Under the pieces are notes generated by a model that was not told where the DNA came from, did no database searches, and worked only from the letters and a program-made list of their open reading frames with translations. This document shows, piece by piece, positions 1 through 6,498 of a DNA stretch of 8,515 nt (the first letter of the stretch is position 1; every line of letters starts with the position of its first letter). This stretch comes from Anaerolineales bacterium (GTDB lineage Bacteria; Chloroflexota; Anaerolineae; Anaerolineales; UBA6663). The stretch lies in NCBI GenBank assembly GCA_017999235.1, contig JAGOBN010000140.1, positions 1 through 8,515 on the forward strand, read 5' to 3'. The position numbers and the translations under genes are program-made.

Positions 1-643
1 CGTCAATGGCGGCGTGGGCGTAGCGGTCCCAATACGGGCGCGGGATGGCGTAGGGGTCGTGCGGGTGCGTGAACGAGACCGTCAGGCAGAACGGCCGGCC
101 GTCGCCGGAGCGCGCCCAATCACGGAGGTGGCGCACCGCATGGAAGGCCACCTCGTCGTCGTAGTCGATCTGATTGGAAGTGACGCACGGGCCGGCCTGC
201 GCCACGCTGAGCATGTTGTGATACCAGGACAGCCGCTCGTCGGGGCGCTCCCAGTTGGGGGTCCAGTCAAAATCGGCCGGGTAGATATCGGTGGTCAGGC
301 GTTCTTCAAAGCCATGCAGCTGGTCCGGCCCGATCAGGTGCATCTTGCCGGAGAGCGTGGTGCGATAGCCCAGGCCGCGCAGGTAGTGGGCGAAGGTGGG
401 GACCTCCGGGCTGAAGGCGGCGGCGTTATCGTAGGCGCCAATGCGCGCCGGCAGACAGCCGGTGAGCAGCGAGGCGCGGGACGGCGCGCACAGCGGGCTC
501 GCGCAGTAGGCGCTCTCAAAGACCACGCCGTCACGCGCCAGCGCGGAGAGATGCGGAGTCTGGACCACTGGATGACCGTAGGCCGGCAGGGCCGGCGCGG
601 CCACCTGGTCCCCCATCACGAGGAGGATATTCGGTTTCAACAT
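1..643 (-). CDS. betC: Choline-sulfatase, N-terminal part (cut by window edge)
   Basis: Hydrolyses choline-O-sulfate to choline and sulfate in the cytoplasm, feeding choline to glycine betaine synthesis. I translated this frame by hand; 214 residues are visible of about 500 usual for the family. The protein starts MLKPNILLVMGDQ, with the metal-binding Asp at D12. The sulfatase signature is C52-A-P-S-R56, where C52 would become formylglycine. The stretch from K100 (SGKMHLIGPDQLHGFEERL) through TTDIYPADFDWTP is, from memory, nearly diagnostic of BetC rather than of generic arylsulfatases. YDNAAAF at 71-77 and FTHPHDPY at 191-198 also match. There is no signal peptide, as expected for BetC. The start is preceded by a modest GGTGAG four to five bases upstream. 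The gene has its own promoter 49 bases upstream and lies 107 bases after the thioesterase gene. Activity would need a formylglycine-generating enzyme encoded elsewhere. Confidence 0.93.
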   Translation of the reverse strand, partial: MLKPNILLVMGDQVAAPALPAYGHPVVQTPHLSALARDGVVFESAYCASPLCAPSRASLLTGCLPARIGAYDNAAAFSPEVPTFAHYLRGLGYRTTLSGKMHLIGPDQLHGFEERLTTDIYPADFDWTPNWERPDERLSWYHNMLSVAQAGPCVTSNQIDYDDEVAFHAVRHLRDWARSGDGRPFCLTVSFTHPHDPYAIPRPYWDRYAHAAID

Positions 644-685
644 GCCCTCACCAAGAATGCGGGCCTGATATCCGGCGTGGAAGTG

Positions 686-708
686 GGCGGGAGTATAGCG
701 CCCCCGCC
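686..708 (-). repeat. Inverted repeat enclosing the betC -10 box (candidate operator)
   Basis: Minus-strand GGCGGG (708-703) and CCCGCC (691-686) are perfect inverted arms around an 11-base centre that contains TATACT. The arms cover the spacer and the expected start site, so a protein bound here would block initiation. It is not a terminator, because no T-run follows on either strand. With only 6-bp GC-rich arms in GC-rich DNA, chance occurrence is possible. Confidence 0.35.
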
Positions 709-719
709 AAAAGAGTCAA
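692..719 (-). promoter_or_regulatory. Predicted sigma70-type promoter of betC
   Basis: Reading the minus strand, TTGACT (719-714) is followed by a 16-base spacer and TATACT (697-692). These match the -35 and -10 consensus at five of six positions each. The predicted start of transcription is near 685, giving a leader of about 42 bases before the betC ATG at 643. The site lies in the gap after the thioesterase gene, so betC can be transcribed independently of the carnitine operon. The match is seen directly; activity is inferred. Confidence 0.7.
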
Positions 720-750
720 CCGTGTTTTCGCAATCGGGTTGTTCCAAACT

Positions 751-1248
751 TCACGGATCGCGGCGCGCCGGCCAGCCGATACTGCGGCCGGCTTGCGGCG
801 GCCGCGGCCAGCCGGCGTGTCCGGCGGCCAGGACGTGCAGGCGCGCCAGCTGGCCGGCCGGCATCGGCGTCACGCGCGGGCCGGCCTGATCCACATGCAG
901 GAACATCACTTCGTTGGTCGCGGCCAGATACGCGTCCGCGCCCGCCCACATCTGATGAAAAAGATGGATCCGCTTGGCGTCACAGCCCAGCAGGTAAGTG
1001 GTGTAGCGCAGGGTCGCGCCGGCCTTGACCTCGCGCAGAAAATTGAGATGTGTCTCGGCGGTGTAGATCGTGGCGCCGGCTTGTTCGCGGTAGGCCGGGC
1101 CAAAGCCGACGTGGGCCAGGAAGGCCTCGGTCGCCTCGCTGAAGGCCACCAGGTAGTAGCCGTCCATCAGATGGCCGTTGTAGTCCATCCACTCCGGCCG
1201 GGCGAAGCCCGTCCACAGACTCAGCGGGGCGGCGGGTTCAGGCGTCAT
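751..1248 (-). CDS. cdhB: Hotdog-fold acyl-CoA thioesterase, likely betainyl-CoA thioesterase
   Basis: 165 residues. It probably cleaves betainyl-CoA to glycine betaine and CoA, the last step of carnitine conversion. The 4-hydroxybenzoyl-CoA thioesterase-like hotdog signature is at residues 18-30 (PEWMDYNGHLMDG), with the putative catalytic Asp D22 in DYNGH. The beta-strand ETHLNFLREVKAG follows near residues 65-77. The helix after DYNGH (YYLVAFSEATEAFLAHVG) is typical. The last 25 or so residues are Pro/Arg/Gly-rich and look unconserved. Its ATG overlaps the aminotransferase stop as ATGA (1248-1245), implying translational coupling, and no strong ribosome site is present. In several bacteria this domain is fused to the C-terminus of carnitine dehydrogenase; here it is separate, with another gene between. 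The substrate is assigned from context; the family is seen in the sequence. Confidence 0.8.
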   Translation of the reverse strand: MTPEPAAPLSLWTGFARPEWMDYNGHLMDGYYLVAFSEATEAFLAHVGFGPAYREQAGATIYTAETHLNFLREVKAGATLRYTTYLLGCDAKRIHLFHQMWAGADAYLAATNEVMFLHVDQAGPRVTPMPAGQLARLHVLAAGHAGWPRPPQAGRSIGWPARRDP

Positions 1249-2396
1249 CGGCCGCGCACCGCCCGCCCCAGCCGGCGCACGCCTTCCACCAGCGCGGCGG
1301 GGTCATAGTAGCTGAAGGCCAGCCGCAGCGCCTGGCGGCCCGCCTCGTCCAGACAAAAGCGCGCGCCGGGATGGTAGACCACGCCGGCCGCCTGCGCGCG
1401 CGGCAGCAGCTCGGCCGCGTCCAGCCCGGCCGGCAGGGTGACCCAGACAAAGAAGCCGCCGGCCGGCCGCTCCCAGGTGGTCCCGGCCGGCATAAACTCG
1501 GCCAGCGCGTCCAGCAGGGCGTCGCGGCGCGCGCGATACTCGGCGCGCAAATGCGCCAGGTTGGGATCATAGTGGCCGGCATCACACAGGGCCGCCGCGG
1601 TCAGCGCGGTGTAATGGTTAAGCCCGCCGCCGCTGTTCCGCAGGCCGCCATTGACCAGGCGATCCACAATGGGCGCCGCGCTGGTGATCCAGCCCAGACG
1701 CAGACCGGGCGCCAGGGTCTTGGCAAAGGAGCCCACGCGGGCCACGGTCCCCGGCGCCGCCAGGCTCCACAAAGACGGCGGCGCCGCGCCGTCATACGCC
1801 AGCTCGCGATACGCATCATCTTCCACGATCAGACAGCCGGCTTCGGCCGCCAGGTCCACCAGCGCCCGCCGGCGTTCGGCGCTCAAGTTCCGGCCGGTGG
1901 GATTGTGGAAGGTGGGGATGGTGTAGAGCAGGCGCGGCGGCCGGCCGGCGCGGCGCAGTTCGGCCAGACGGAGCCGCAGCGCGTCCACGTCCAGGCCGGC
2001 GGCGTCGGTGGGGACCGGCACCAGGTCCAGGCCGTGATCGCGCAGAATCCGCACCGCCAGGTGATAGGTGGGCGATTCCACCAGGGCCACATCGCCGGGC
2101 CGGGTGTGCAGGGCGCAGAGCTGATCGATGGCTTCGGAGGCGCCGGCCGTGATCATGATTTCATCGGCGGCCGCCGGCCGGCCCTCGGCGCGCTCCAGGC
2201 GGGCGCGCAGCCAATCCAGCAGCGGGCCAGGGCCGGCGTTGGGGCCGTACGCCAGGGCCTCGGGTCCAAACCGATCGAGGGCCGCGGCGCTCATCTGGCG
2301 CAGCAGATCCACCGGCAGCAAGGCCGGATCGGGCTGGCCCCAATCCAATTCAATGACATCCAGCCGGCGTTGGTGTTGAACGGTGGGGGTGGGCAT
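1245..2396 (-). CDS. PLP-dependent aminotransferase, class I/II (LysN/MocR-like), substrate unknown
   Basis: 383 residues, full length for a fold-type I aminotransferase. Visible landmarks are the ITAGASEAID phosphate-binding region (82-91), Y111 stacking on PLP, HNPTG with N165, EDDAYREL with D193 and Y196, the Schiff-base lysine K226 in GSFAKTLAPGLRLGW, and the substrate carboxylate Arg R358. The pattern resembles 2-aminoadipate aminotransferase (LysN) and the aminotransferase domain of MocR regulators. There is no N-terminal GntR DNA-binding domain, so this is an enzyme rather than a regulator. Its ATG is three bases after the carnitine dehydrogenase stop and its stop overlaps the thioesterase ATG, so all three should be translated together. 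No transamination step belongs to the known carnitine route. It may act on a linked amino acid, or recycle an amino group from betaine breakdown, but I cannot name the substrate. Confidence 0.88.
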   Translation of the reverse strand: MPTPTVQHQRRLDVIELDWGQPDPALLPVDLLRQMSAAALDRFGPEALAYGPNAGPGPLLDWLRARLERAEGRPAAADEIMITAGASEAIDQLCALHTRPGDVALVESPTYHLAVRILRDHGLDLVPVPTDAAGLDVDALRLRLAELRRAGRPPRLLYTIPTFHNPTGRNLSAERRRALVDLAAEAGCLIVEDDAYRELAYDGAAPPSLWSLAAPGTVARVGSFAKTLAPGLRLGWITSAAPIVDRLVNGGLRNSGGGLNHYTALTAAALCDAGHYDPNLAHLRAEYRARRDALLDALAEFMPAGTTWERPAGGFFVWVTLPAGLDAAELLPRAQAAGVVYHPGARFCLDEAGRQALRLAFSYYDPAALVEGVRRLGRAVRGR

Positions 2397-2399
2397 CGC

Positions 2400-3365
2400 T
2401 TAGCGCCGGCCCCACTTGGCCCAGTGCTTGTCGAGCACGGCCAGCAGATCCACCAGGAACTCGTCGCGCTCCTGGATGAGTTCGGCGACCGAGCGGCCGG
2501 CGGCCTCACGCTCGCAGCCGGCCACCATCCGGTCGCGCAGCTCGGGCGTCAGCGCCGGGGCCACCAGGCGCGTCCACGGCTCCTTCAGGGAAGGACCAAA
2601 GTGGTCGAGCATGTGGGCCATGCCCCCTTCCCCGCCGGCCAGGTGAAAGGTGAGGTTGACCCCCATCAGCGCCCAGCGCAGACCCGGCCCCTGGACAATG
2701 GCGGCGTCGATCTCCTCCACGGTGGCTTCGCCGGCGGCCACCATGTGCAGGGACTCGCGCCAGACGGCGTCCTGCAAGCGATTGGCCAGAAAGCCCGGCA
2801 GTTCCCGCGTCATCTTCAGCCCGTACTTGCCGAAGTGGTTGTAAAAGGCCGCGGCCCACTCCACGGCCGCCGGGTCGGTTTTGACGCCGCCCACCACTTC
2901 CACCAGCGGGATGAGATACGGCGGATTGAACGGATGGCCGACGACCAAACGCTCCGGATGATGCGCGGCCTGGAGGGCCATCTCCGTCATGGCATAGCCG
3001 GAGGTGCTGGACCCGATGATGGTCTCCGGCGGCGCGGCGGCGTCGATCTGGGCCAGCACCTCGCGCTTGAGGGCGAGCCGTTCCGGCGCGTTCTCCTGGA
3101 CAAAGTGCGCGTCCCGCACCGCGGCCGCCAGATCGGGCGCGATCGTCAGGCGGGCCGGAGCGGCGCCCGGTTTCAGGCCCAGCTTCAGCATCGTCGGCCA
3201 GACTTGGGCCACAAACGCGCGCAGCTTGTCACCGGCGCCGGGCGCGGGGTCCCAGGCTGTGACCTCCAGACCCTGCCGCAGAAAATGGGCGGCCCAGCCC
3301 CCGCCGATGACGCCGGCGCCGACAATGGCCACGCGTTTGACTTGGGAGAGTTCGGGATACGGCAT
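2400..3365 (-). CDS. cdhA: L-carnitine 3-dehydrogenase (3-hydroxyacyl-CoA dehydrogenase family)
   Basis: Oxidises L-carnitine to 3-dehydrocarnitine with NAD+. 321 residues, the usual length for the stand-alone form. The N-terminal Rossmann motif is GAGVIGGGW (16-24), and D39 in AWDP probably binds the adenosine ribose, giving NAD specificity. Catalytic features of the family are S118/S120 in GSSTSG, H144 in GHPFNPPYLIPLVEV, E156 as the His partner and N195 in GFLANRLQ. The C-terminal dimerisation domain carries QGPGLRWALMG, which I associate with carnitine dehydrogenases rather than 3-hydroxybutyryl-CoA dehydrogenases. The ATG is preceded directly by AGGTGATCC (3374-3366), complementary to the usual 16S rRNA 3' tail. 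It follows the BKACE gene after 77 bases and abuts the aminotransferase gene. Neighbouring BKACE and thioesterase genes make the carnitine assignment strong. Confidence 0.88.
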   Translation of the reverse strand: MPYPELSQVKRVAIVGAGVIGGGWAAHFLRQGLEVTAWDPAPGAGDKLRAFVAQVWPTMLKLGLKPGAAPARLTIAPDLAAAVRDAHFVQENAPERLALKREVLAQIDAAAPPETIIGSSTSGYAMTEMALQAAHHPERLVVGHPFNPPYLIPLVEVVGGVKTDPAAVEWAAAFYNHFGKYGLKMTRELPGFLANRLQDAVWRESLHMVAAGEATVEEIDAAIVQGPGLRWALMGVNLTFHLAGGEGGMAHMLDHFGPSLKEPWTRLVAPALTPELRDRMVAGCEREAAGRSVAELIQERDEFLVDLLAVLDKHWAKWGRR

Positions 3366-3387
3366 GGATCACCTGTTGAAAAGCGGG

Positions 3388-3422
3388 CGCGATCGCGAAT
3401 GGCGCCGCGCGCCCTGGCGCGC
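3388..3422 (-). other. GC-rich hairpin and GCGATCGC palindrome in the BKACE-dehydrogenase gap
   Basis: The 77-base gap (3366-3442) is the only sizeable space inside the carnitine operon. It holds GCGCGC-tetraloop-GCGCGC (3407-3422), able to form a 6-bp stem, and next to it the 10-base palindrome CGCGATCGCG (3388-3397). No T-run follows the stem, so termination is unlikely. A role in mRNA processing or differential expression is possible but unproven. I saw no convincing promoter here. Confidence 0.3.
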
Positions 3423-3442
3423 CGCTGTGTTTGATGGGATTC

Positions 3443-4378
3443 TCAAAAACCAACGTTGGCCAGACCTTTGAGGCCCAGCAGCTGGCGGGCCTGGGCCGGC
3501 GCCGCGATCTCCAGCGAGAGCGCCTCCAGGATCCCGCGCAGTTTGGCCACCTGGGCGGCGTTCGAGGGCGCCAATTCGCCTTTGCCCAGGTACAGGCTGT
3601 CCTCCAGGCCGACGCGCACGTGGCTGCCCATGAGGGCGCCGGCGGTGACCGTGTTGAACTGGTAGCGCCCGCCGCCCAGCACCGACCACTGCACGTCCGG
3701 GCCGGCCAGCCGGTCCAGCGTGCGCTTCATAAAGACCAGGTTATCCACGGCCTCGGCGCCAATGCCGCCCAGGGTGCCCAGCACAAACTGCAGGAAGACC
3801 GGGGGCTGGATCAGGCCGCGATCCATGAAGTAGGCCAGGGTGTACAGGTGGCCGACGTCGTAGGCCTCAAACTCGAAGCGCACGCCGGCCTCGGCGGCCA
3901 GGACCGTCAGCATGTACTCGACGTCGGAGAAGTTGCTGACAAACGGCTCGCGGCGCGTGCTCTCCAGAAACGGCTCCTCCCAGGCGTGCTGCCACTGGCC
4001 CGCGTATTTGGGGATCATGGGGAACATGCCGTAGTTGAGGGTCCCCAGGTTGCACGTGCACAGCTCGGGCTTCAGGGCGCGGATGACGTTCAGGCGCTGT
4101 TCCACGGTCTGGCCGGTGGCGCCGCCGCTGGTCAGGCTGATCACGGCGTCGCAGTCGGCCTTGATGCGGCTGGCGTATTCCCGGAACAGGCCGGGGTCGG
4201 CCGACGGGCTGCCATCCTGCGGATTCCGCGCATGCAGGTGGACAATGGCGGCGCCGGCGCGGGCCGCGTCCACGGCCTGCCGCACGATCTCGTCTGGGGT
4301 CACCGGCAGATGCGGGGACATGCTGGGGGTGTGGCTGGAGCCGGTAATCGCGCAGGTGATAATCGTCGGACGAGCCAT
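3443..4378 (-). CDS. cdhC: BKACE family beta-keto acid cleavage enzyme (DUF849), likely 3-dehydrocarnitine cleavage
   Basis: 311 residues, full length. BKACE enzymes are zinc TIM-barrel proteins that condense a beta-keto acid with acetyl-CoA and release acetoacetate plus a new acyl-CoA. Here the expected reaction is 3-dehydrocarnitine + acetyl-CoA -> betainyl-CoA + acetoacetate. The N-terminal strand ITCAITGSSHTPSMSP (7-22) is typical. Zinc ligands are H47 and H49 in VHLHAR and E259 in HVRVGLED. R255 and D260 flank the active site, and SLTSGG (81-86) binds substrate carboxylate or CoA. The ATG is preceded by AGGAGG (4390-4385) with a 6-base spacer. It follows the CocE-like gene by 14 bases and precedes the dehydrogenase gene. 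The family is certain; the substrate is taken from the neighbouring dehydrogenase and thioesterase, since BKACE members differ widely in substrate. Confidence 0.9.
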   Translation of the reverse strand: MARPTIITCAITGSSHTPSMSPHLPVTPDEIVRQAVDAARAGAAIVHLHARNPQDGSPSADPGLFREYASRIKADCDAVISLTSGGATGQTVEQRLNVIRALKPELCTCNLGTLNYGMFPMIPKYAGQWQHAWEEPFLESTRREPFVSNFSDVEYMLTVLAAEAGVRFEFEAYDVGHLYTLAYFMDRGLIQPPVFLQFVLGTLGGIGAEAVDNLVFMKRTLDRLAGPDVQWSVLGGGRYQFNTVTAGALMGSHVRVGLEDSLYLGKGELAPSNAAQVAKLRGILEALSLEIAAPAQARQLLGLKGLANVGF

Positions 4379-4392
4379 TCGCGGCCTCCTGG

Positions 4393-6414
4393 CTAAATGA
4401 AATACCGCTCGATCGTCTCGGCCCAGGCTTTCTGAAAGAACAGCTCGCCGTCCACCGTCACGCGCAGCTCCAGGTCCGCGTGCAGCTGGGTGGCGGTGCT
4501 GCGCAAGGCCAGGCGGCCGATCAAATCCGTGCGCGCCTCCGGCTGCAGCATACTGATCCGCTGCACGCCGCGGGCGCTCACGGCTTCCGGGCGCGCATCG
4601 CTGGCCGTGATCTCGGCGTCCTGCGCCTCTTCCAGAATAAACGGCTCCCCGACCGGCTGAACCCGCCCGCAGTCATGCACGGCCACGCTGGTGGTGCCGG
4701 CCACGGCTTCTTCGGTCACCCGCCAGGTGGAGGGCTCGCTGGAGGTGCTGGCCCGCGGCGTGAGCGCCACCGGCGGCTGAAAGACGGGGCGCGGCAGGGC
4801 CGGATCCGCGGCGCCGGCCACCACCGGCAGGAGCAGCCGTGAGGGGCGCAGCCGGCCGCGCTGCACGCTGAGCGTGAACGGCGTCGGCGAGGGCCAGACG
4901 GTGGGAAAGTCCGAGGTGGCCAGGGAGACCCGCACGCAATGGCCGGGCTGGAACACCCACGAGGCGACTTTCAGCGGCACGTCCACGGCGTAAGTTTCGC
5001 CCGGCGTGAGCGGTTCCGGCGCCGCGTGGGATTTCCGGTGCGTCAGGTTGAGGATGCCGCGCGTCACCAATGTTGAGGCGCCGTCCGGGGCAACATCGCA
5101 GACCTTGACCGAGACAAAGCCGAGGGTGGCGTCCGCCGCGACGTGCAGGGCGGCCGTGGCGCAGCCCAGCAGCTCCAGCGGCTGCTCCAACGGCGCCGAG
5201 GTGTAAGTCAGCGAGCGGGCATCATCCACCGTCTGCTCGCGGTTCAAGCCAAACGGCGGCCAGAGCGGAAACCAGAACCCGCTGGCCGTGCCGACGGTGG
5301 CGCGGTGGCGGTAACGATCCGCCTCGGCGCCGGCCTCCGGCTCGGCGCGCAAAGCCCCGGCGCTGGCCAGGTAGAAGCTGCGCGTCTGCGTGCGGGCCGG
5401 CGGCCACCGCGGCTCATAGCGCCACTCGCCGGGCATGTGCGGCAGGAAGGGGTGGGCCGGCGCGCCGTGCTGGACATACACCGCCAGCTGCGGCTCGCGC
5501 ATGATCCCGGTGTCTTCGCCCCGCAGCCATTGCGCCCACCAGCGCGTCATCTCATGCAGGTGGTTGATGCGCGGCTCCGGGTAGGCGTCGTTGGGGCGCG
5601 AGTGCTGCCACGGCCCGCAGATGGCGCGGTTGGGCGCGGTCAGGCCGGCCAGCATGCGGAAGAGCGCGTCCGGATAGCCGTCCTGCCAGCCGCCCAGATG
5701 CAGTACCGGGGCCTTGATCGAACTGTAATCGGTCTTGAGCGAGCCCTGGAGCCAGAAGGCGTCCTCGGTTTGGTGCCTGAGCCATTCCAGCAGCCAGGGC
5801 GGGTTGCCGTGCAGGCGCGCCTGCCACTGCGCGGCCCAGTCCGCGCCCGCGTACTGCGGATACGGCGGCATGGCGTTCATGGGCAGCATCCAGCCCGGAT
5901 ACAGCAGCTGGTCAATGCCCATCAGACAGCCGCCGGAGTAGTGGACGTCGCAGTGGTAGCGGTCGTCGGTGGCGGCGTGCGGGATGATGGCCTTGAGCGC
6001 CGGCGGGTTGTGCATGGCGGTCTGGATCGCATTGAAACCGCCGTAGGAGGTGCCGAACATACCCACGCTGCCCGTGCACCACGGCTGGCGGCTGATCCAG
6101 TCGATCACCACACAGGCGTCGGCCTGTTCCTGCGGCAGATACTCGTCCAGCACCACGCCTTCGGAGCCGCCGGTGCCGCGCAGATCCACGCGCACGCCCG
6201 CAAACCCACGCTCGGCGAAGTAATAGTGCGCGTTCCAGCGCGCGGCCGTCCGGTCATCTTTGCGATACGGCAGATACTCAAACACCGCCGGAAACGGCCC
6301 GGGACCCTCCGGCATAAACAGATCGGCGGCCAGGGTGATCCCGTCCGGCAGAGGAATGCGGACGTTCTTGAGATGACGCACGGCCCAGCGCGGTTGGGTC
6401 AGGTCGACGGACAT
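4393..6414 (-). CDS. CocE/NonD family serine hydrolase (peptidase S15 fold); possible acylcarnitine esterase
   Basis: 673 residues, cytoplasmic (no signal peptide). The family cleaves esters or amides such as cocaine, glutaryl-7-ACA and X-Pro peptides. The alpha/beta hydrolase part (about 15-290) has nucleophile S123 in GTSYGG, D245 in GGWQDGYPD and H271 in GPWQHS, a complete triad. Y50 in FEYLPYRKDD matches the oxyanion tyrosine region, and RVDLRGTGGSEG (75-86) is characteristic. A PepX C-terminal-like jelly roll spans about 290-530. A further 120 or so residues (about 550-673) exceed the size of CocE itself. AAGGAG lies five bases before the ATG. It is the first gene after a terminator and starts the carnitine operon, 14 bases ahead of the BKACE gene. 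Pseudomonas carnitine operons carry an unrelated short-chain acylcarnitine hydrolase (HocS), so a similar role is plausible. The substrate is inference only. Confidence 0.88.
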   Translation of the reverse strand: MSVDLTQPRWAVRHLKNVRIPLPDGITLAADLFMPEGPGPFPAVFEYLPYRKDDRTAARWNAHYYFAERGFAGVRVDLRGTGGSEGVVLDEYLPQEQADACVVIDWISRQPWCTGSVGMFGTSYGGFNAIQTAMHNPPALKAIIPHAATDDRYHCDVHYSGGCLMGIDQLLYPGWMLPMNAMPPYPQYAGADWAAQWQARLHGNPPWLLEWLRHQTEDAFWLQGSLKTDYSSIKAPVLHLGGWQDGYPDALFRMLAGLTAPNRAICGPWQHSRPNDAYPEPRINHLHEMTRWWAQWLRGEDTGIMREPQLAVYVQHGAPAHPFLPHMPGEWRYEPRWPPARTQTRSFYLASAGALRAEPEAGAEADRYRHRATVGTASGFWFPLWPPFGLNREQTVDDARSLTYTSAPLEQPLELLGCATAALHVAADATLGFVSVKVCDVAPDGASTLVTRGILNLTHRKSHAAPEPLTPGETYAVDVPLKVASWVFQPGHCVRVSLATSDFPTVWPSPTPFTLSVQRGRLRPSRLLLPVVAGAADPALPRPVFQPPVALTPRASTSSEPSTWRVTEEAVAGTTSVAVHDCGRVQPVGEPFILEEAQDAEITASDARPEAVSARGVQRISMLQPEARTDLIGRLALRSTATQLHADLELRVTVDGELFFQKAWAETIERYFI

Positions 6415-6446
6415 CGGCGCTCCTTAACGGCCAGCGGCCGGCGTTC

Positions 6447-6481
6447 AAGACAAAAGCGGCGGGCCACCGCGACCCGCCGCT
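6447..6481 (-). terminator. Intrinsic terminator after the hydantoinase gene
   Basis: On the minus strand a perfect 9-bp stem, AGCGGCGGG (6481-6473) and CCCGCCGCT (6463-6455), encloses a 9-base loop. It is followed by a T-rich tail (TTTGTCTT, 6454-6447). It begins 17 bases after the hydantoinase stop and ends 32 bases before the hydrolase ATG. No T-run follows on the plus strand, so it works in the direction of the genes. It separates the ureide unit from the carnitine operon. Confidence 0.85.
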
Positions 6482-6498
6482 CAAACCATCAGCGCGCT

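Noticed and set aside
709..745. A weak hairpin (CAAC-C-CG with CGGTTG) followed by a T-rich stretch after the thioesterase stop, as a terminator.
   Set aside because: The stem is short with a bulge and it overlaps the -35 box of the betC promoter, which explains the T-rich stretch better.
14..889. A plus-strand open frame of 291 codons.
   Set aside because: It lies opposite the choline-sulfatase gene and runs through its promoter. The minus-strand reading shows unmistakable BetC motifs.
1245..2396. A MocR-type transcription regulator.
   Set aside because: The aminotransferase part matches that group, but the N-terminal GntR winged-helix domain is absent and the start is fixed just after the dehydrogenase stop.
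2400..3365. A 3-hydroxybutyryl-CoA dehydrogenase of fatty acid or butyrate metabolism.
   Set aside because: Same superfamily, but the GPGLRWALMG motif and the BKACE and thioesterase neighbours favour L-carnitine dehydrogenase.
1371..3434. A plus-strand open frame of 687 codons opposite the aminotransferase and dehydrogenase genes.
   Set aside because: It is antisense to two enzymes with intact catalytic motifs and gives a low-complexity, unrecognisable translation.
3431..4396. A plus-strand open frame of 321 codons opposite the BKACE gene.
   Set aside because: It has nearly the same extent as BKACE in the antisense direction and no domain can be recognised; a compositional shadow.
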